Origin: an uncultured Eubacteriales bacterium | Lineage (GTDB): Bacteria; Bacillota; Clostridia; Oscillospirales; Oscillospiraceae | Direction of reading: 5' to 3' | DNA length: 44,153 bases | Assembly: GCA_934572535.1 (NCBI GenBank) | Contig: CAKTLJ010000015.1 | Coordinates: forward strand, 1 to 44,153 | In this document: positions 6,435-15,180 of the stretch, piece by piece | How the letters are laid out: each line of letters starts with the position of its first letter | Position numbering within the stretch: the first letter of the stretch is position 1 | Position numbers and translations under genes: made by a program | Notes under the pieces: model-generated | The model's input: the letters and a program-made list of their open reading frames with translations, nothing else | Databases searched by the model: none | What the model was told of the DNA's origin: nothing

Positions 6435-8162
6435 TTAAACAACGAGGGCGTCTCGGTGGCACATCTGCATACACACCTGACAGCCCACACATTGGGTCTT
6501 GTCGATCTCTACCTTCCCCACCCGCAGGCTCAGGGCGGGACATCCGATCCGCATACACAGCCCGCAGCCGTTGCACTTGTCCGGATCCACCCGCAAGGGC
6601 GGCGCCTTCTCCACGTGCTTGAGCATCACGCAGGGGCGGCGGGAGATGATGACGGAGGGCTCCTCCGCCGCCAGCTCTTCCTTTAGGACCTTGTCCACTT
6701 CCTTTAGCTGGTAGGGGTCCACCACCCGGACCCGCGCAAAGCCAACCGCGCGGCAGAGGGCCTCCAGGTCGATGTGGCCAGCCGGTTCCCCGCGGAGGTT
6801 CTTCCCCGTGGTGGGGTTCTGCTGGTGGCCGGTCATGCCGGTGATGGAGTTGTCCAGGATGATGACCGTGGAGTTGCTGCGGTTGTAGGCGATGTCCGTA
6901 ATGCCGGTGATGCCGGAGTGGGCAAAGGTGGAGTCGCCGATGACGGCCACGCTGTGCTTCTCATGCTGCGCTCCCCCGGCGAGGTTGAAGCCGTGCAGAC
7001 CGGAGCAGGACGCGCCCATGCAGACGTTCAGGTCCAGGGCGTTCAGCGGCGGCATGACGCCCAGGGTGTAGCAGCCGATGTCGCCATAGACCATGCACTT
7101 CTGCTTGGACAGGGTGTAGAACACGCCCCGGTGGGGACATCCGGCGCACATGACGGGGGGACGGCCGGGGACCTCGTCCTCCAGGTTGACGGTGGACTTG
7201 GGGGGCTGGCCCAGACACCGGGCGATGCGCCCCTGGGTCAGCTCGTCCACCATGGGGATGCAGTCCTTGCCGGTGACCTCCACGCCGATCTGACGGCAGT
7301 GGTTCTCGATGATGGGTTCCAGCTCCTCGATGACCAGGACCTTGTCCACCTGGGCCGCGAAGTGCCTGATCTTCTCCACGGGCATGGGCCAGGACAGGCC
7401 CAGCTTCAGGACGCAGGCCTTCTCGCCAAAGACCTCGCGGACGTACTGGTAGCTGGTGGAGGAGGTGATGATGCCGAGGGAGGTGTCCTCCCCCATCTCC
7501 ACGCGGTTCAGGTCGGTGGTCTCGGCCAGGGCGGTCATGGCCTTGGTGCGCTCCTCCACCCGGTAGTGGGCCTTCATGGAGTTGGTGGTCATCATGACCC
7601 GCTCCGGGTCCTTGATGTATTCCTTCTGGGGGACCTCCTGGCGCCCGCCCTTCTTCACGATGCTCTGGGAGTGGGCGATCCGGGTGCAGGTCCGCACCAG
7701 AACGGGGGTGTGGTATTCCTCCGAGAGCTGGAAGGCCCGCTTGGTGAAGTCCAAAGCCTCCTGGGAGTCCGACGGCTCCAGCATGGGCAGCTTGGCTGCG
7801 ATGGCATAGTGGCGGGAGTCCTGCTCGTTCTGAGAGGAGAACATGCCGGGGTCGTCGGCCACGCAGATGACCAGCCCCGCCTCCACCCCCTGGTAGGAGA
7901 TGGTGAAGAGCGGGTCGGCCGCCACGTTCAGCCCGACGTGCTTCATGCAGCAGGCCGAACGCTTGCCGCCCACTGCCGCGCCATGGGCGACTTCCAGGGC
8001 GACCTTTTCGTTGGGCGCCCACTCGCAGTAGATCTCTGGGTACTTGGCGGCTTCCTCGGTGATCTCGGTGCTGGGGGTGCCGGGGTAGCTGGAGATCACA
8101 CAGCATCCGGCTTCATATAGTCCGCGGGCAACTGCCTTGTTGCCCAACATCAGTTCTTTCAT
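6435..8162 (-). CDS. iorA: Indolepyruvate:ferredoxin oxidoreductase, alpha subunit
   Basis: A 575-residue catalytic subunit. The N-terminal part carries the fused alpha-type pyrimidine-binding domain (SYPGTPSTEITEEAA near residue 25). The central part contains the thiamine diphosphate domain, with GDIGCYTLG and the GDSTFAHSG...ILDN metal/TPP motif. The C-terminus holds two [4Fe-4S] ferredoxin motifs, CNGCGLCMRIGCP and CVGCQVCMQMCH; the CxxCxxCxxxxC form of the first is typical of IorA. The start codon overlaps the stop of the upstream regulator gene by four bases (ATGA). Together with iorB and the acyl-CoA ligase of the operon it forms an aryl-acid/aryl-pyruvate module. Confidence 0.97.
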   Translation of the reverse strand: MKELMLGNKAVARGLYEAGCCVISSYPGTPSTEITEEAAKYPEIYCEWAPNEKVALEVAHGAAVGGKRSACCMKHVGLNVAADPLFTISYQGVEAGLVICVADDPGMFSSQNEQDSRHYAIAAKLPMLEPSDSQEALDFTKRAFQLSEEYHTPVLVRTCTRIAHSQSIVKKGGRQEVPQKEYIKDPERVMMTTNSMKAHYRVEERTKAMTALAETTDLNRVEMGEDTSLGIITSSTSYQYVREVFGEKACVLKLGLSWPMPVEKIRHFAAQVDKVLVIEELEPIIENHCRQIGVEVTGKDCIPMVDELTQGRIARCLGQPPKSTVNLEDEVPGRPPVMCAGCPHRGVFYTLSKQKCMVYGDIGCYTLGVMPPLNALDLNVCMGASCSGLHGFNLAGGAQHEKHSVAVIGDSTFAHSGITGITDIAYNRSNSTVIILDNSITGMTGHQQNPTTGKNLRGEPAGHIDLEALCRAVGFARVRVVDPYQLKEVDKVLKEELAAEEPSVIISRRPCVMLKHVEKAPPLRVDPDKCNGCGLCMRIGCPALSLRVGKVEIDKTQCVGCQVCMQMCHRDALVV

Positions 8163-8494
8163 GGGGTCCCTCCGTCTTCTGTCTCTTGCTCGACCGGCTC
8201 GCCCTTCTCCTCGGCCACCCGGTCCATGATCTCACCTAAGGCACCGGTGCCGTAGTTGAGGGCTCGATTGACGCGGCTGACCGTGGCGGAGCTGGCCCCG
8301 GTCTCATTGAGGATCGCGGTGTAGACCTTGCCTGCGTGGAGCATTTTTGCCACGTCAAACCGCTGTTCCATGGCGCGCAGCTCGGTCACCGCGCACAGAT
8401 CGTCGAAAAAGCGGCAGCATTCCTCCACCGTGTTCAGGGAAATGATATGCTCGTACAAGTCGAAGCTGCGCTCTTTTTTGCTGGCTCTGGGCAT
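8159..8494 (-). CDS. YerC/TrpR-like DNA-binding regulator
   Basis: A 111-residue protein of the YerC/YecD family, distant relatives of the tryptophan repressor. The body ECCRFFDDLCAVTELRAMEQRFDVAKML is the family's helical core, followed by the helix-turn-helix GASSATVSRVNRALNYG. The ATG at 8494 is preferred because AAGGAG lies eight bases before it; the ATG at 8521 has no good site. The C-terminal tail is acidic and probably disordered. It sits between the ligase and iorA, overlapping iorA by four bases. Control of this aromatic-metabolism operon in response to an aromatic amino acid or acid is a reasonable inference from family and location, not shown by the sequence. Confidence 0.88.
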   Translation of the reverse strand: MPRASKKERSFDLYEHIISLNTVEECCRFFDDLCAVTELRAMEQRFDVAKMLHAGKVYTAILNETGASSATVSRVNRALNYGTGALGEIMDRVAEEKGEPVEQETEDGGTP

Positions 8495-8541
8495 TCTTTC
8501 CGCTCCTTTTCCATCGTCCATTCCGGCTCACCGGAACGGTA

Positions 8542-10176
8542 TTAGCCTCTGTTCTGCTGGGCGACCAGCTGATCCGCCCCGTAGCGCTTACGCAGGACGG
8601 GCTTTTCGATCTTGCCGGTCGCGTTGCGGGGGATCTCCGCGAAGATGATCTTCTTGGGCCGCTTGTAGCGGGGCAGGTCCATGCAGAAGTCGTTGATCTC
8701 TTCCTCGGTGCAGGTCATGCCCTCCTTGGTTTCGATGATCGCGCCGCAGATCTCGCCCAGACGGCGGTCGGGCAGACCGATGACGGCCACGTCCTTGATC
8801 TTGCTGTTGACCCGGAGGAAGTCCTCGATCTGGACGGGATAGATGTTCTCACCGCCGGAGATGACCACGTCCTTCTTGCGGTCCACCAGGAAGATAAAGC
8901 CATCCTCGTCCTGCATGGCCATGTCGCCGGTGTACAGCCAGCCGTTTTTCAGGACCTCGGCAGTGGCCTCGGGGTTGTTGTAATAGCAGGTCATGACGCC
9001 GGGGCCTTTGACGCAGAGCTCGCCCACATCGCCCTGGGCAACTTCCTTGTCGTTCTCGTCCACGATCTTGACCTCCCAGCGGTAGCCGGGGATGCCGATC
9101 GCACCCACCTTGTGGATGTTGTCCATGCCCAGATGCACGCAGCCGGGGCCGGTGGACTCGGAGAGGCCGTAGTTCGTGTCGTACTGGTGGTGGGGGAAGT
9201 ATTCCTTCCAGCGGCGGATCAAAGAGGGCGGCACAGGCTGGGCGCCGATGTGCATGAGGGTCCACTGCGAGAGCTTGTAGTCCTCCCGCTTCACGTCGCC
9301 CCGGTCCAGCGCGTCCAGGATCTCCTGCGCCCAGGGGACCAGGAGCCAGACCAGGGTGCACTGCTCGTCAGAGACGGCCTTGAGGATGATCTCGGGGGTG
9401 GTCCCCTTCAGCAGAACGGCCTTGCCCCCGGCGAAGAGACTGCCCATCCAGTGGAACTTCGCGCCGGTGTGATACAGGGGCGGGATGCACAGGAAGACGT
9501 CGTCGTGGCCGATGCGGTGGTGCTTCTGCTCCATTTCCGCGGCCTGGGTCAGGCTCCGGTGCTTGTGGAGGATGGCCTTGGGGAAGCCGGTGGTGCCGGA
9601 GGAGAAATAGATGGCCCCGTCGTCGTCGTCGGTGATCAGGACCTGGGGCGGCGCGGAGGAGCAGTCGGCAGACAGCTCCCGATAGCTCTCGGCAAAGGTG
9701 GGGCAGTTGTCCCCCACGTAGATGAGCAGGCGGCCCTTGCTGAGCTTGGGCTCGATGCTCTCGATACGTCCAATGAACTCCGGGCCGAAGACCAGCACCT
9801 GGACCTCGGCCAGGTCGGCGCAGTACTGGATCTCCTCGGCGGAGTAGCGGAAGTTGAAGGGAACTGCCAACGCGCCCGTCTTCAGGATGCCGAAGTAGAT
9901 GGGGAGCCACTCCAGGCAGTTATACATCAAAATGGCAACCTTGTCGCCCTTCTTCACGCCCCGGGAAATGAGCATGTTGGCAAAGCGGTTGGCCTTTTCA
10001 TTGAACACGTTCCAGGTGATCTCCCGGCGGTAAGGCTGGTCGGTGGTGGGCTGGATCAGGTCGTATTCCTTCCAGGTCATCCGGCGGGTCTCCTTGAGCT
10101 CCGGGTTCAGCTCCACCAGCGCCACCTCATTGCCATAGAGCTTGACGTTGCGTTCCAAAAAATCAATAACAGGCAT
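8542..10176 (-). CDS. AMP-forming acyl/aryl-acid CoA ligase
   Basis: A 544-residue adenylate-forming enzyme (acyl-AMP then acyl-CoA). Visible are the phosphate-binding loop YFSSGTTGFPK (190-200), the YGLSESTG block, the GWLYTGD and VDRKKDVVISGGENIYP core motifs, and the C-terminal catalytic lysine in RNATGKIEK (about residue 522). The N-terminus (about 31-55) has an extra segment RRMTWKEYDLIQPTTDQPYR. First gene of the ior operon, under a strong promoter and with an AAAGGA site. Context suggests it activates aryl acids such as phenylacetate or indoleacetate to the CoA esters that the Ior enzyme could carboxylate to aryl-pyruvates; a fatty acid substrate cannot be excluded. Confidence 0.9.
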   Translation of the reverse strand: MPVIDFLERNVKLYGNEVALVELNPELKETRRMTWKEYDLIQPTTDQPYRREITWNVFNEKANRFANMLISRGVKKGDKVAILMYNCLEWLPIYFGILKTGALAVPFNFRYSAEEIQYCADLAEVQVLVFGPEFIGRIESIEPKLSKGRLLIYVGDNCPTFAESYRELSADCSSAPPQVLITDDDDGAIYFSSGTTGFPKAILHKHRSLTQAAEMEQKHHRIGHDDVFLCIPPLYHTGAKFHWMGSLFAGGKAVLLKGTTPEIILKAVSDEQCTLVWLLVPWAQEILDALDRGDVKREDYKLSQWTLMHIGAQPVPPSLIRRWKEYFPHHQYDTNYGLSESTGPGCVHLGMDNIHKVGAIGIPGYRWEVKIVDENDKEVAQGDVGELCVKGPGVMTCYYNNPEATAEVLKNGWLYTGDMAMQDEDGFIFLVDRKKDVVISGGENIYPVQIEDFLRVNSKIKDVAVIGLPDRRLGEICGAIIETKEGMTCTEEEINDFCMDLPRYKRPKKIIFAEIPRNATGKIEKPVLRKRYGADQLVAQQNRG

Positions 10177-10254
10177 GTTGGGACAGTCCTTTCGTGGTTG
10201 CGGTCCTCTCGGAAAAAGAACTTCAACCTTTACAGCTTTAAATTGAATACCTAT

Positions 10255-10283
10255 AATGTAGCATGGAACGATAGCAAAGTCAA
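10255..10283 (-). promoter_or_regulatory. Promoter of the ligase-yerC-iorAB operon
   Basis: TTGACT (minus strand 10283-10278), a 17-base spacer and TACATT (10260-10255), followed by a leader of about 75 bases. Confidence 0.75.
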
Positions 10284-10311
10284 GGGAAATCGCCGGTCCG
10301 GGCGCGCGGAA

Positions 10312-10347
10312 AAACAGCCTCCGCCCCAGCGTGGGCAGAGGCTGTTT
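10312..10347 (-). terminator. Terminator of the M3 peptidase gene
   Basis: A hairpin AAACAGCCTCxGCCC (10347-10333 with 10326-10312, one mismatch) lies just downstream of the pepF-like stop and ends in T on the minus strand. Confidence 0.85.
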
Positions 10348-10353
10348 GGGCGC

Positions 10354-12060
10354 TTACAGGCCGGCGTCCTGCTCCAAGCGCTTCAGGAGCGCTTCGCTCT
10401 CCCGCGCCACTTCCTTCAGCGCGCCCTCCTCGAAGGGAGACTTCAGGCCCGCTTCCTGGAGCAGGTCGGTGAAGACCTTCTCCCCGCCTTGGGAGAGCAG
10501 GCGGACATAGCGCGCGAAGGCGTCCTTGTAGTCCTTCCGGGACGCGAGAAGGAATTGCAGCGCCGCCGTCTGGGCCAGGCAGTAGTCGATATAGTAGAAG
10601 GGCGTCTCGTAGATGTGCATCTGATACTGCCAGCGGGTCCCCTCCTCCAGGTAGGGCACGCCGTCAAAGGTGAGGTGGGGGCGGAAGGCTGCCTCCAGCT
10701 TTCTCCAGGCGGCCTTGCGCTGCTCCGGGGTCCACTGGGGGTTCTCGTAGACCTGGTGCTGGAAGGCGTCCACGATGGTGCCGTAGGGCAGGAAGGACAG
10801 GGCGTCCAGCAGGTGCATGAACTGATAGCGCTCGGCATCCTCCCCGAAGAAGTGCTCCATATAGGGCCAGGCGAAGAACTCCATGCTCATGGAATGGGTC
10901 TCGGCGGTCTCCATACCGCCCACGTTCAGCTCCACCACATACTTGTTGTGGGCGGTGGTGTAGTCGGCAAAGGCGTGACCGGCCTCGTGGGTGACCACGT
11001 CCACATCGCCGGAGGTGCCGTTGAAGTTTGCCAGGATGAAGGGCTGGTGATAGGCCATAAAGCTGGTGCAGTAGCCGCCGCCCCACTTGTTCTTCCGGGA
11101 TTCCACGTCGAAGGCGTCGGTCTCCAGCATGAAGTCAAAGAAGGCGCCGGTCTCCTCGCTCATGTCGTGGTACATGGCGTGGGCGGCGGCGAAGATCTCC
11201 TCCTTCCCGCCCTTGGGGGCGGGGTCGCCCTCGGGGAAGATGAGGTCGTAGTCGTAGATCATCAGCTTGTCGATCCCCAGGCGCTTGCCCACCTCGGTGC
11301 GCAGGCGGGAGACCACGGGCACAACATCCCGCAGGATGTTCTCCCGGAACTGCTTCACCTCCTCCGGGCCGTAGCACAGGCGGCCCATGCGGCAGTAGCC
11401 CAGCTCGACAAAGTTTTGATAGCCCATCTTCTTGGCCATCCGGTCACGGACCTGGACCAGCTGGTCGAAGATGCCGTCCAGCTCCTGGCTGTGGGCCTTG
11501 AGGGTGTTGCCCAGGACCGCGTAGGCCTCCTTGCGGGTGGCGCGGTCGGGGGACTTGGCGAACTTCATCAGCATGGGACGGGGCAGCTTTTCTCCCCGGA
11601 ACTCGAACTCCATGGCCGCCATCATCTGGGAATACTGGCTGACCAGCTTATTCTCCTCGATCATGTCCTCGATGATCTCGGGAGACATGGACTTGAGCTC
11701 AACCTCGAAGGAGCGGAAGACCAGGGGGATGAGCGCGCCGCTCTCCTCCAGCTCCTTTCGGAAGGGCGTCTCCAGCATGGCCCGGGTGTATTCCAGCAGG
11801 TAGTTCTGGGCCTGGGGACCCATTTCGTCATAATAGTCCTTTTCCGCCAGATAGAAGGCGTCGGCGGTGTTGATGCTGTAGCGCATATAGGACAGGGCCT
11901 GGGCCGTCTCCAGGCGGATATACAGGGCATTGCAGCGGTCGCGGGCAGCCATGACCTCCTGGGCGGAGGCGGCGGCCTTCACCTGGGCGATGATCTCCTG
12001 GATCTCCGCAGAAAACGCCTCCAGGGTCAGGCGCTGATAGGGCAACTCAGATACTTTCAT
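10354..12060 (-). CDS. M3 family oligoendopeptidase (PepF-like)
   Basis: A 568-residue cytoplasmic zinc metallopeptidase of family M3, which trims short peptides. The zinc site is VTHEAGH (His358, Glu359, His362) with the third ligand probably Glu387 in AETHSMSME, 29 residues on, as in PepF. The N-terminal two thirds form the usual helical M3 fold, and there is no signal peptide. The start ATG overlaps the stop of the upstream P1 peptidase gene by four bases, so the two peptidases are translationally coupled. A peptide-recycling role is inferred from family and pairing. Confidence 0.95.
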   Translation of the reverse strand: MKVSELPYQRLTLEAFSAEIQEIIAQVKAAASAQEVMAARDRCNALYIRLETAQALSYMRYSINTADAFYLAEKDYYDEMGPQAQNYLLEYTRAMLETPFRKELEESGALIPLVFRSFEVELKSMSPEIIEDMIEENKLVSQYSQMMAAMEFEFRGEKLPRPMLMKFAKSPDRATRKEAYAVLGNTLKAHSQELDGIFDQLVQVRDRMAKKMGYQNFVELGYCRMGRLCYGPEEVKQFRENILRDVVPVVSRLRTEVGKRLGIDKLMIYDYDLIFPEGDPAPKGGKEEIFAAAHAMYHDMSEETGAFFDFMLETDAFDVESRKNKWGGGYCTSFMAYHQPFILANFNGTSGDVDVVTHEAGHAFADYTTAHNKYVVELNVGGMETAETHSMSMEFFAWPYMEHFFGEDAERYQFMHLLDALSFLPYGTIVDAFQHQVYENPQWTPEQRKAAWRKLEAAFRPHLTFDGVPYLEEGTRWQYQMHIYETPFYYIDYCLAQTAALQFLLASRKDYKDAFARYVRLLSQGGEKVFTDLLQEAGLKSPFEEGALKEVARESEALLKRLEQDAGL

Positions 12061-13055
12061 ATTTCGGTTCCTTTCTTGCCAAAGGGCAGGTCACAAAGGG
12101 CGATCCTTCCATGGAGGGTTCCCGCCTTCTTCACCGACCGGACGATGGCCTCCTCCACGGCCCGGGCCGCCATGCTGCCGACCGCGTCGGGGTCGGCGTG
12201 GACCGAGCCGTGGCACATGGCAAAGATGGCGTCCCCGTCGAAGGTGGCGTTGGCGGGGCGGACCGCCCGGGCGATGCCGTTCTGGGCCACGGCGGCCAGC
12301 TTGGTGGCCTGGCTCTTGTTCAGGTCGGCGTTCGTCACCACACAGCCGATGACGGTGTTCTCCCCCTCAAACTTGCCGCTGAAGATGTCCTTCTGGCGGC
12401 GGCCGTGGGCAATGAGCCAGTCCTCGCTGCCGACAAAGCCGGTGTTGTCCGCCTTGCGGGACCCGGCGATGATCTCACCCCGTTCCAGCACGTCGCCCAT
12501 GGCGTTGCAGGCCACCACGGCCCCCACCATCAGGTCGCCCTGGCGGAAGGCGCAGGCGCCAATCCCGCCCTTCATGGCAAACTCCGGTCCCCGGAGTTTG
12601 CCCACGGTGCAGCCGGTCCCGGCGCCAGCGTTGCCCTCCTGAACGGGGCCACCCTCCAGAGCCTTCTCGCAGGCGGCATAGCCCATGGCCTGGTCGGGAC
12701 GCGCGTTTTTATCGCCAAACTTCAAATCAAAGAGAACGGCCGCGCAGACATTGGGCACCACGGTGACCATCACGTCCCGGCCGATCCCCTCCTCCTCCAG
12801 CTTCCTCATCACGCCCCCGGCGGCGTCCAGACCAAAGGCGCTGCCGCCGGTGAGGACCACGCTGTGGACCACGTTCCGGTTGCAGACCGGGGAGAGGGCG
12901 GCGGTCTCCCGGGTGCCGGGCGAGCCGCCCCGAACGTCCACGCCGGTGACCGCTCCCTCCGCGCAGAGGATGACGGTGCAGCCGGTCCCGCCTTCCAGAT
13001 CCTGGACCTGGCCGAAGGAGAAGCCGGGGATCTCATGTATTGCTATCTTTTCCAT
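12057..13055 (-). CDS. P1 (DmpA/S58) family aminopeptidase-esterase
   Basis: A 332-residue protein of the DmpA-type N-terminal-nucleophile hydrolase family, whose members are L-aminopeptidases or D-esterases and mature by self-cleavage. Typical blocks are GQVQDLEGGTGCTVILC near the start, VVLTGGSAFGLDAAGGV, the glycine-rich GAGTGCTVGK, and VGAVVACNAMGDV. I could not assign the nucleophile: the segment where DmpA has its cleavage-site serine reads NAMGDV here, as in many clostridial relatives. It follows the murC terminator by about 30 bases and is coupled to the M3 peptidase gene. The true substrate is unknown. Confidence 0.88.
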   Translation of the reverse strand: MEKIAIHEIPGFSFGQVQDLEGGTGCTVILCAEGAVTGVDVRGGSPGTRETAALSPVCNRNVVHSVVLTGGSAFGLDAAGGVMRKLEEEGIGRDVMVTVVPNVCAAVLFDLKFGDKNARPDQAMGYAACEKALEGGPVQEGNAGAGTGCTVGKLRGPEFAMKGGIGACAFRQGDLMVGAVVACNAMGDVLERGEIIAGSRKADNTGFVGSEDWLIAHGRRQKDIFSGKFEGENTVIGCVVTNADLNKSQATKLAAVAQNGIARAVRPANATFDGDAIFAMCHGSVHADPDAVGSMAARAVEEAIVRSVKKAGTLHGRIALCDLPFGKKGTEI

Positions 13056-13080
13056 GGTATCTGTCCTTTAACCCTCCTCG

Positions 13081-13117
13081 GGGAAACGCGGACAGGATCG
13101 GTTCGGTCCTGTCCGCG
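13081..13117 (-). terminator. murC terminator or attenuator
   Basis: A perfect 11-base-pair hairpin CGCGGACAGGA (13117-13107 with 13097-13087) followed by TTTCCCC on the minus strand. It lies between murC and the two peptidase genes, which have no separate promoter that I can see, so read-through is likely. Confidence 0.75.
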
Positions 13118-13128
13118 GTCGATCGTCG

Positions 13129-14517
13129 TTATTCCTTGCTTTCTTCCGCGCCGCGGCGGACCAGCTCCTCCGCCACGGTGTAGAGCATTCCTGCGCCCAC
13201 CGTGAGGATCAGGTCACCGGGGCTGGCCAGGTCATAGAGCCAGTCGGTCAGCACCTCCAGGCTGGGGGCCGCCTTGGCCCCGGGCACTGCCTTGGCCAGG
13301 TCTTCGGAGGTGATCCCGATCTCGTTCTTCTCCCGCGCCGCGAAGATCTCGGCCAAAAAGACCTTGTCAGCCCCCCGCAGGACCTCCGCGAACTCATCGA
13401 AGAGCGCATAGGTCCGGGTGTAGGTGTGGGGCTGGAAGGCGCAGATCACCCGCTTATAGCCCAGGCTGGACGCCATGCCCAGCAGGGCCTTCAGCTCACT
13501 GGGATGGTGGGCGTAGTCGTCGTAGACCTCGGCTCCCTTCACCGTCCCCTTGTACTCAAAGCGCCGGCCCGCGCCTCGGTAGCCGTTCAGGCCCCGGGCG
13601 ATGGCTTCGCCGGAGATGCCCAGCACCAGCGCCACGGAGGCCGCCGCGATGGCATTCTTTACGTTGTGCAGGCCGGGGACCCGGAGGGTGACGTGCACCG
13701 CCGGTTTCCCGTTCCACACCACATCAAAGGTCGGAAAGCCCTGCTCCCAGGTCAGATCTTCCCCGTGGAAGTCGCCCTTTTCCAGGCCGAAGGTCAGCAG
13801 GTCCTTCTTCCCCTCCAGGGCCTGCATGGTGTTCTCGTCCTCGCAGTTGGCCAAGACCACGCCGCTGGCCGGGACCAGGTCCGCAAAGGCCCGGAAGGAG
13901 TGCTCCACATCCTCCAGGTCCTTGAAGAAGTCCAGGTGGTCCGCCTCGATGTTGAGGATCACCGCCAGGGTGGGAGAGAAGGAGAGGAAGGAGTTGCAAT
14001 ACTCGCAGGACTCCAGGATGATGGTGTCCCCCTTTCCCACGCGGTGGCCGGTGCCCAGCAGGGGGAGCGTTCCGCCGATCATGACCGTAGGGTCGATGCT
14101 GGCCGCCATGGCAATATGGGTACACATCGAGGTGGTGGTGGTCTTACCGTGGGTGCCGGAGATGCAGACCGCGTTTTCATACCGGCGCATGATGGAACCC
14201 CAGGCCTCCGCCCGCTCGAAGACGGGGATGCCCCGGGAGAGGGCCGCGGCGATCTCCGGATTGCTGTCGTGGACCGCAGCCGTGCGGATCACCAGGTCGG
14301 CTCCGGTCACGCTTTCGGGCAGGTGGCCGATCACCACGGGGATGCCCAGGGAACGCAGATGCTCCACCGTTTCACTCTCTTTCATGTCGGAACCGGTAAC
14401 GTGGATCCCTTCGCCCTTGAGGACTTCGGCCAAGGGGGCCATAGACACGCCGCCTATGCCCACCAAATGCGCCCGCTTACCGGGCACAAGATACTCATGA
14501 ATTCGATCGATTGCCAT
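13129..14517 (-). CDS. murC: UDP-N-acetylmuramate--L-alanine ligase
   Basis: A 462-residue Mur ligase that adds L-alanine to UDP-MurNAc with ATP, the first step in building the peptidoglycan stem peptide. The N-terminal dinucleotide-type loop HLVGIGGVSMAPLAEVL, the ATP loop GTHGKTTTTSM (121-131), the EADHLDFF block and the C-terminal YDDYAHHPSELKALL motif are all typical. The ATG at 14517 gives the usual MurC N-terminus and has an AAGGTG site; an earlier in-frame ATG would add 28 non-conserved residues overlapping the promoter-proximal palindrome. Divergent from the phosphopantetheinyl transferase gene. Confidence 0.96.
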   Translation of the reverse strand: MAIDRIHEYLVPGKRAHLVGIGGVSMAPLAEVLKGEGIHVTGSDMKESETVEHLRSLGIPVVIGHLPESVTGADLVIRTAAVHDSNPEIAAALSRGIPVFERAEAWGSIMRRYENAVCISGTHGKTTTTSMCTHIAMAASIDPTVMIGGTLPLLGTGHRVGKGDTIILESCEYCNSFLSFSPTLAVILNIEADHLDFFKDLEDVEHSFRAFADLVPASGVVLANCEDENTMQALEGKKDLLTFGLEKGDFHGEDLTWEQGFPTFDVVWNGKPAVHVTLRVPGLHNVKNAIAAASVALVLGISGEAIARGLNGYRGAGRRFEYKGTVKGAEVYDDYAHHPSELKALLGMASSLGYKRVICAFQPHTYTRTYALFDEFAEVLRGADKVFLAEIFAAREKNEIGITSEDLAKAVPGAKAAPSLEVLTDWLYDLASPGDLILTVGAGMLYTVAEELVRRGAEESKE

Positions 14518-14538
14518 TGGGTTTACACACCTTTTCCA

Positions 14539-14563
14539 TTCAGCTATAATAATATCAGCTGAA
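14539..14563. promoter_or_regulatory. Inverted repeat in the murC leader
   Basis: TTCAGCT (14539-14545) and AGCTGAA (14557-14563) form a symmetric pair with an 11-base AT-rich spacer, between the murC -10 box and start codon. The arrangement resembles an operator; no regulator is identified. Confidence 0.4.
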
Positions 14564-14589
14564 TTCACAATACGTTTTAGTAACGATAT

Positions 14590-14619
14590 ATTATAATCCA
14601 TTCCCTATCAAATTGGCAA
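14590..14619 (-). promoter_or_regulatory. murC promoter
   Basis: TTGCCA (minus strand 14619-14614), an 18-base spacer and a perfect TATAAT (14595-14590). Confidence 0.75.
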
Positions 14620-14676
14620 GTGTTTCCGTACTCTTTTCTTTCCCGAAGGGAAAGAAAACCGGAAGGAGGTCCTTCA

Positions 14677-15180
14677 ATGAAGGTATTTTTCGCGCAAACG
14701 AACGACTGGCAGGCCATGCTGGCCCATATCCTGAAAACCCACTGTGGACTCTCTCCCCTGCCGGAGCTGGCCCGGACCCAGGCGGGAAAGCCCTATTTCT
14801 CCAGTCTGCCCGGCCTGCACTTTAATATCAGCCATTCCAAGGGGCGCGTCCTCTGCGCCCTCTCCCGTCGGCCGGTGGGCGTGGACATCGAGGCTATCCG
14901 GCCGCGCCGGGAGGGCCTCCCCCGCTATGCCCTCTCCCCCAAAGAGTACGCGGAGTACGAAGCCCTGGGGGCGGACTGGCCTGCCTTCTACACCCTCTGG
15001 ACCCGCAAGGAGGCCTGGTGCAAGTACACGGGACAGGGCCTTGCCCCCCTGTGGGGGCAGACGCCCCCGGAGGACGGGCTCTTTTACCGCAGCTACCAAG
15101 GGGACGGCTGGCGGGCCGCCGTCTGCGGCGAGGAGGCGCCGCCGGAGGCGCTCATCCGGCTGGAAGGAGGATGGGAATGA
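14677..15180 (+). CDS. 4'-phosphopantetheinyl transferase superfamily protein (Sfp-like)
   Basis: A 167-residue enzyme that transfers phosphopantetheine from CoA to a carrier-protein serine. Key motifs are GVDIE (68-72; Asp70 and Glu72 bind Mg2+) and WTRKEAWCK (108-116; Glu112 and the lysine), with HFNISHS upstream. The ATG at 14677 is fixed by a full AAGGAGGT site seven bases before it. It is shorter than Bacillus Sfp (about 224 residues), as is common in Clostridia. It overlaps the DNA glycosylase gene by four bases. No carrier-protein megasynthase gene is in the window, so the target is unknown. Confidence 0.9.
   Translation: MKVFFAQTNDWQAMLAHILKTHCGLSPLPELARTQAGKPYFSSLPGLHFNISHSKGRVLCALSRRPVGVDIEAIRPRREGLPRYALSPKEYAEYEALGADWPAFYTLWTRKEAWCKYTGQGLAPLWGQTPPEDGLFYRSYQGDGWRAAVCGEEAPPEALIRLEGGWE

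Noticed and set aside
9112..12642. A 1176-codon plus-strand open frame across the ligase, M3 peptidase and P1 peptidase genes
   Set aside because: It runs antisense to three genes with strong motifs and crosses a promoter and a terminator. Its repeats of Leu, Gly and His are typical of antisense reading of high-GC genes.
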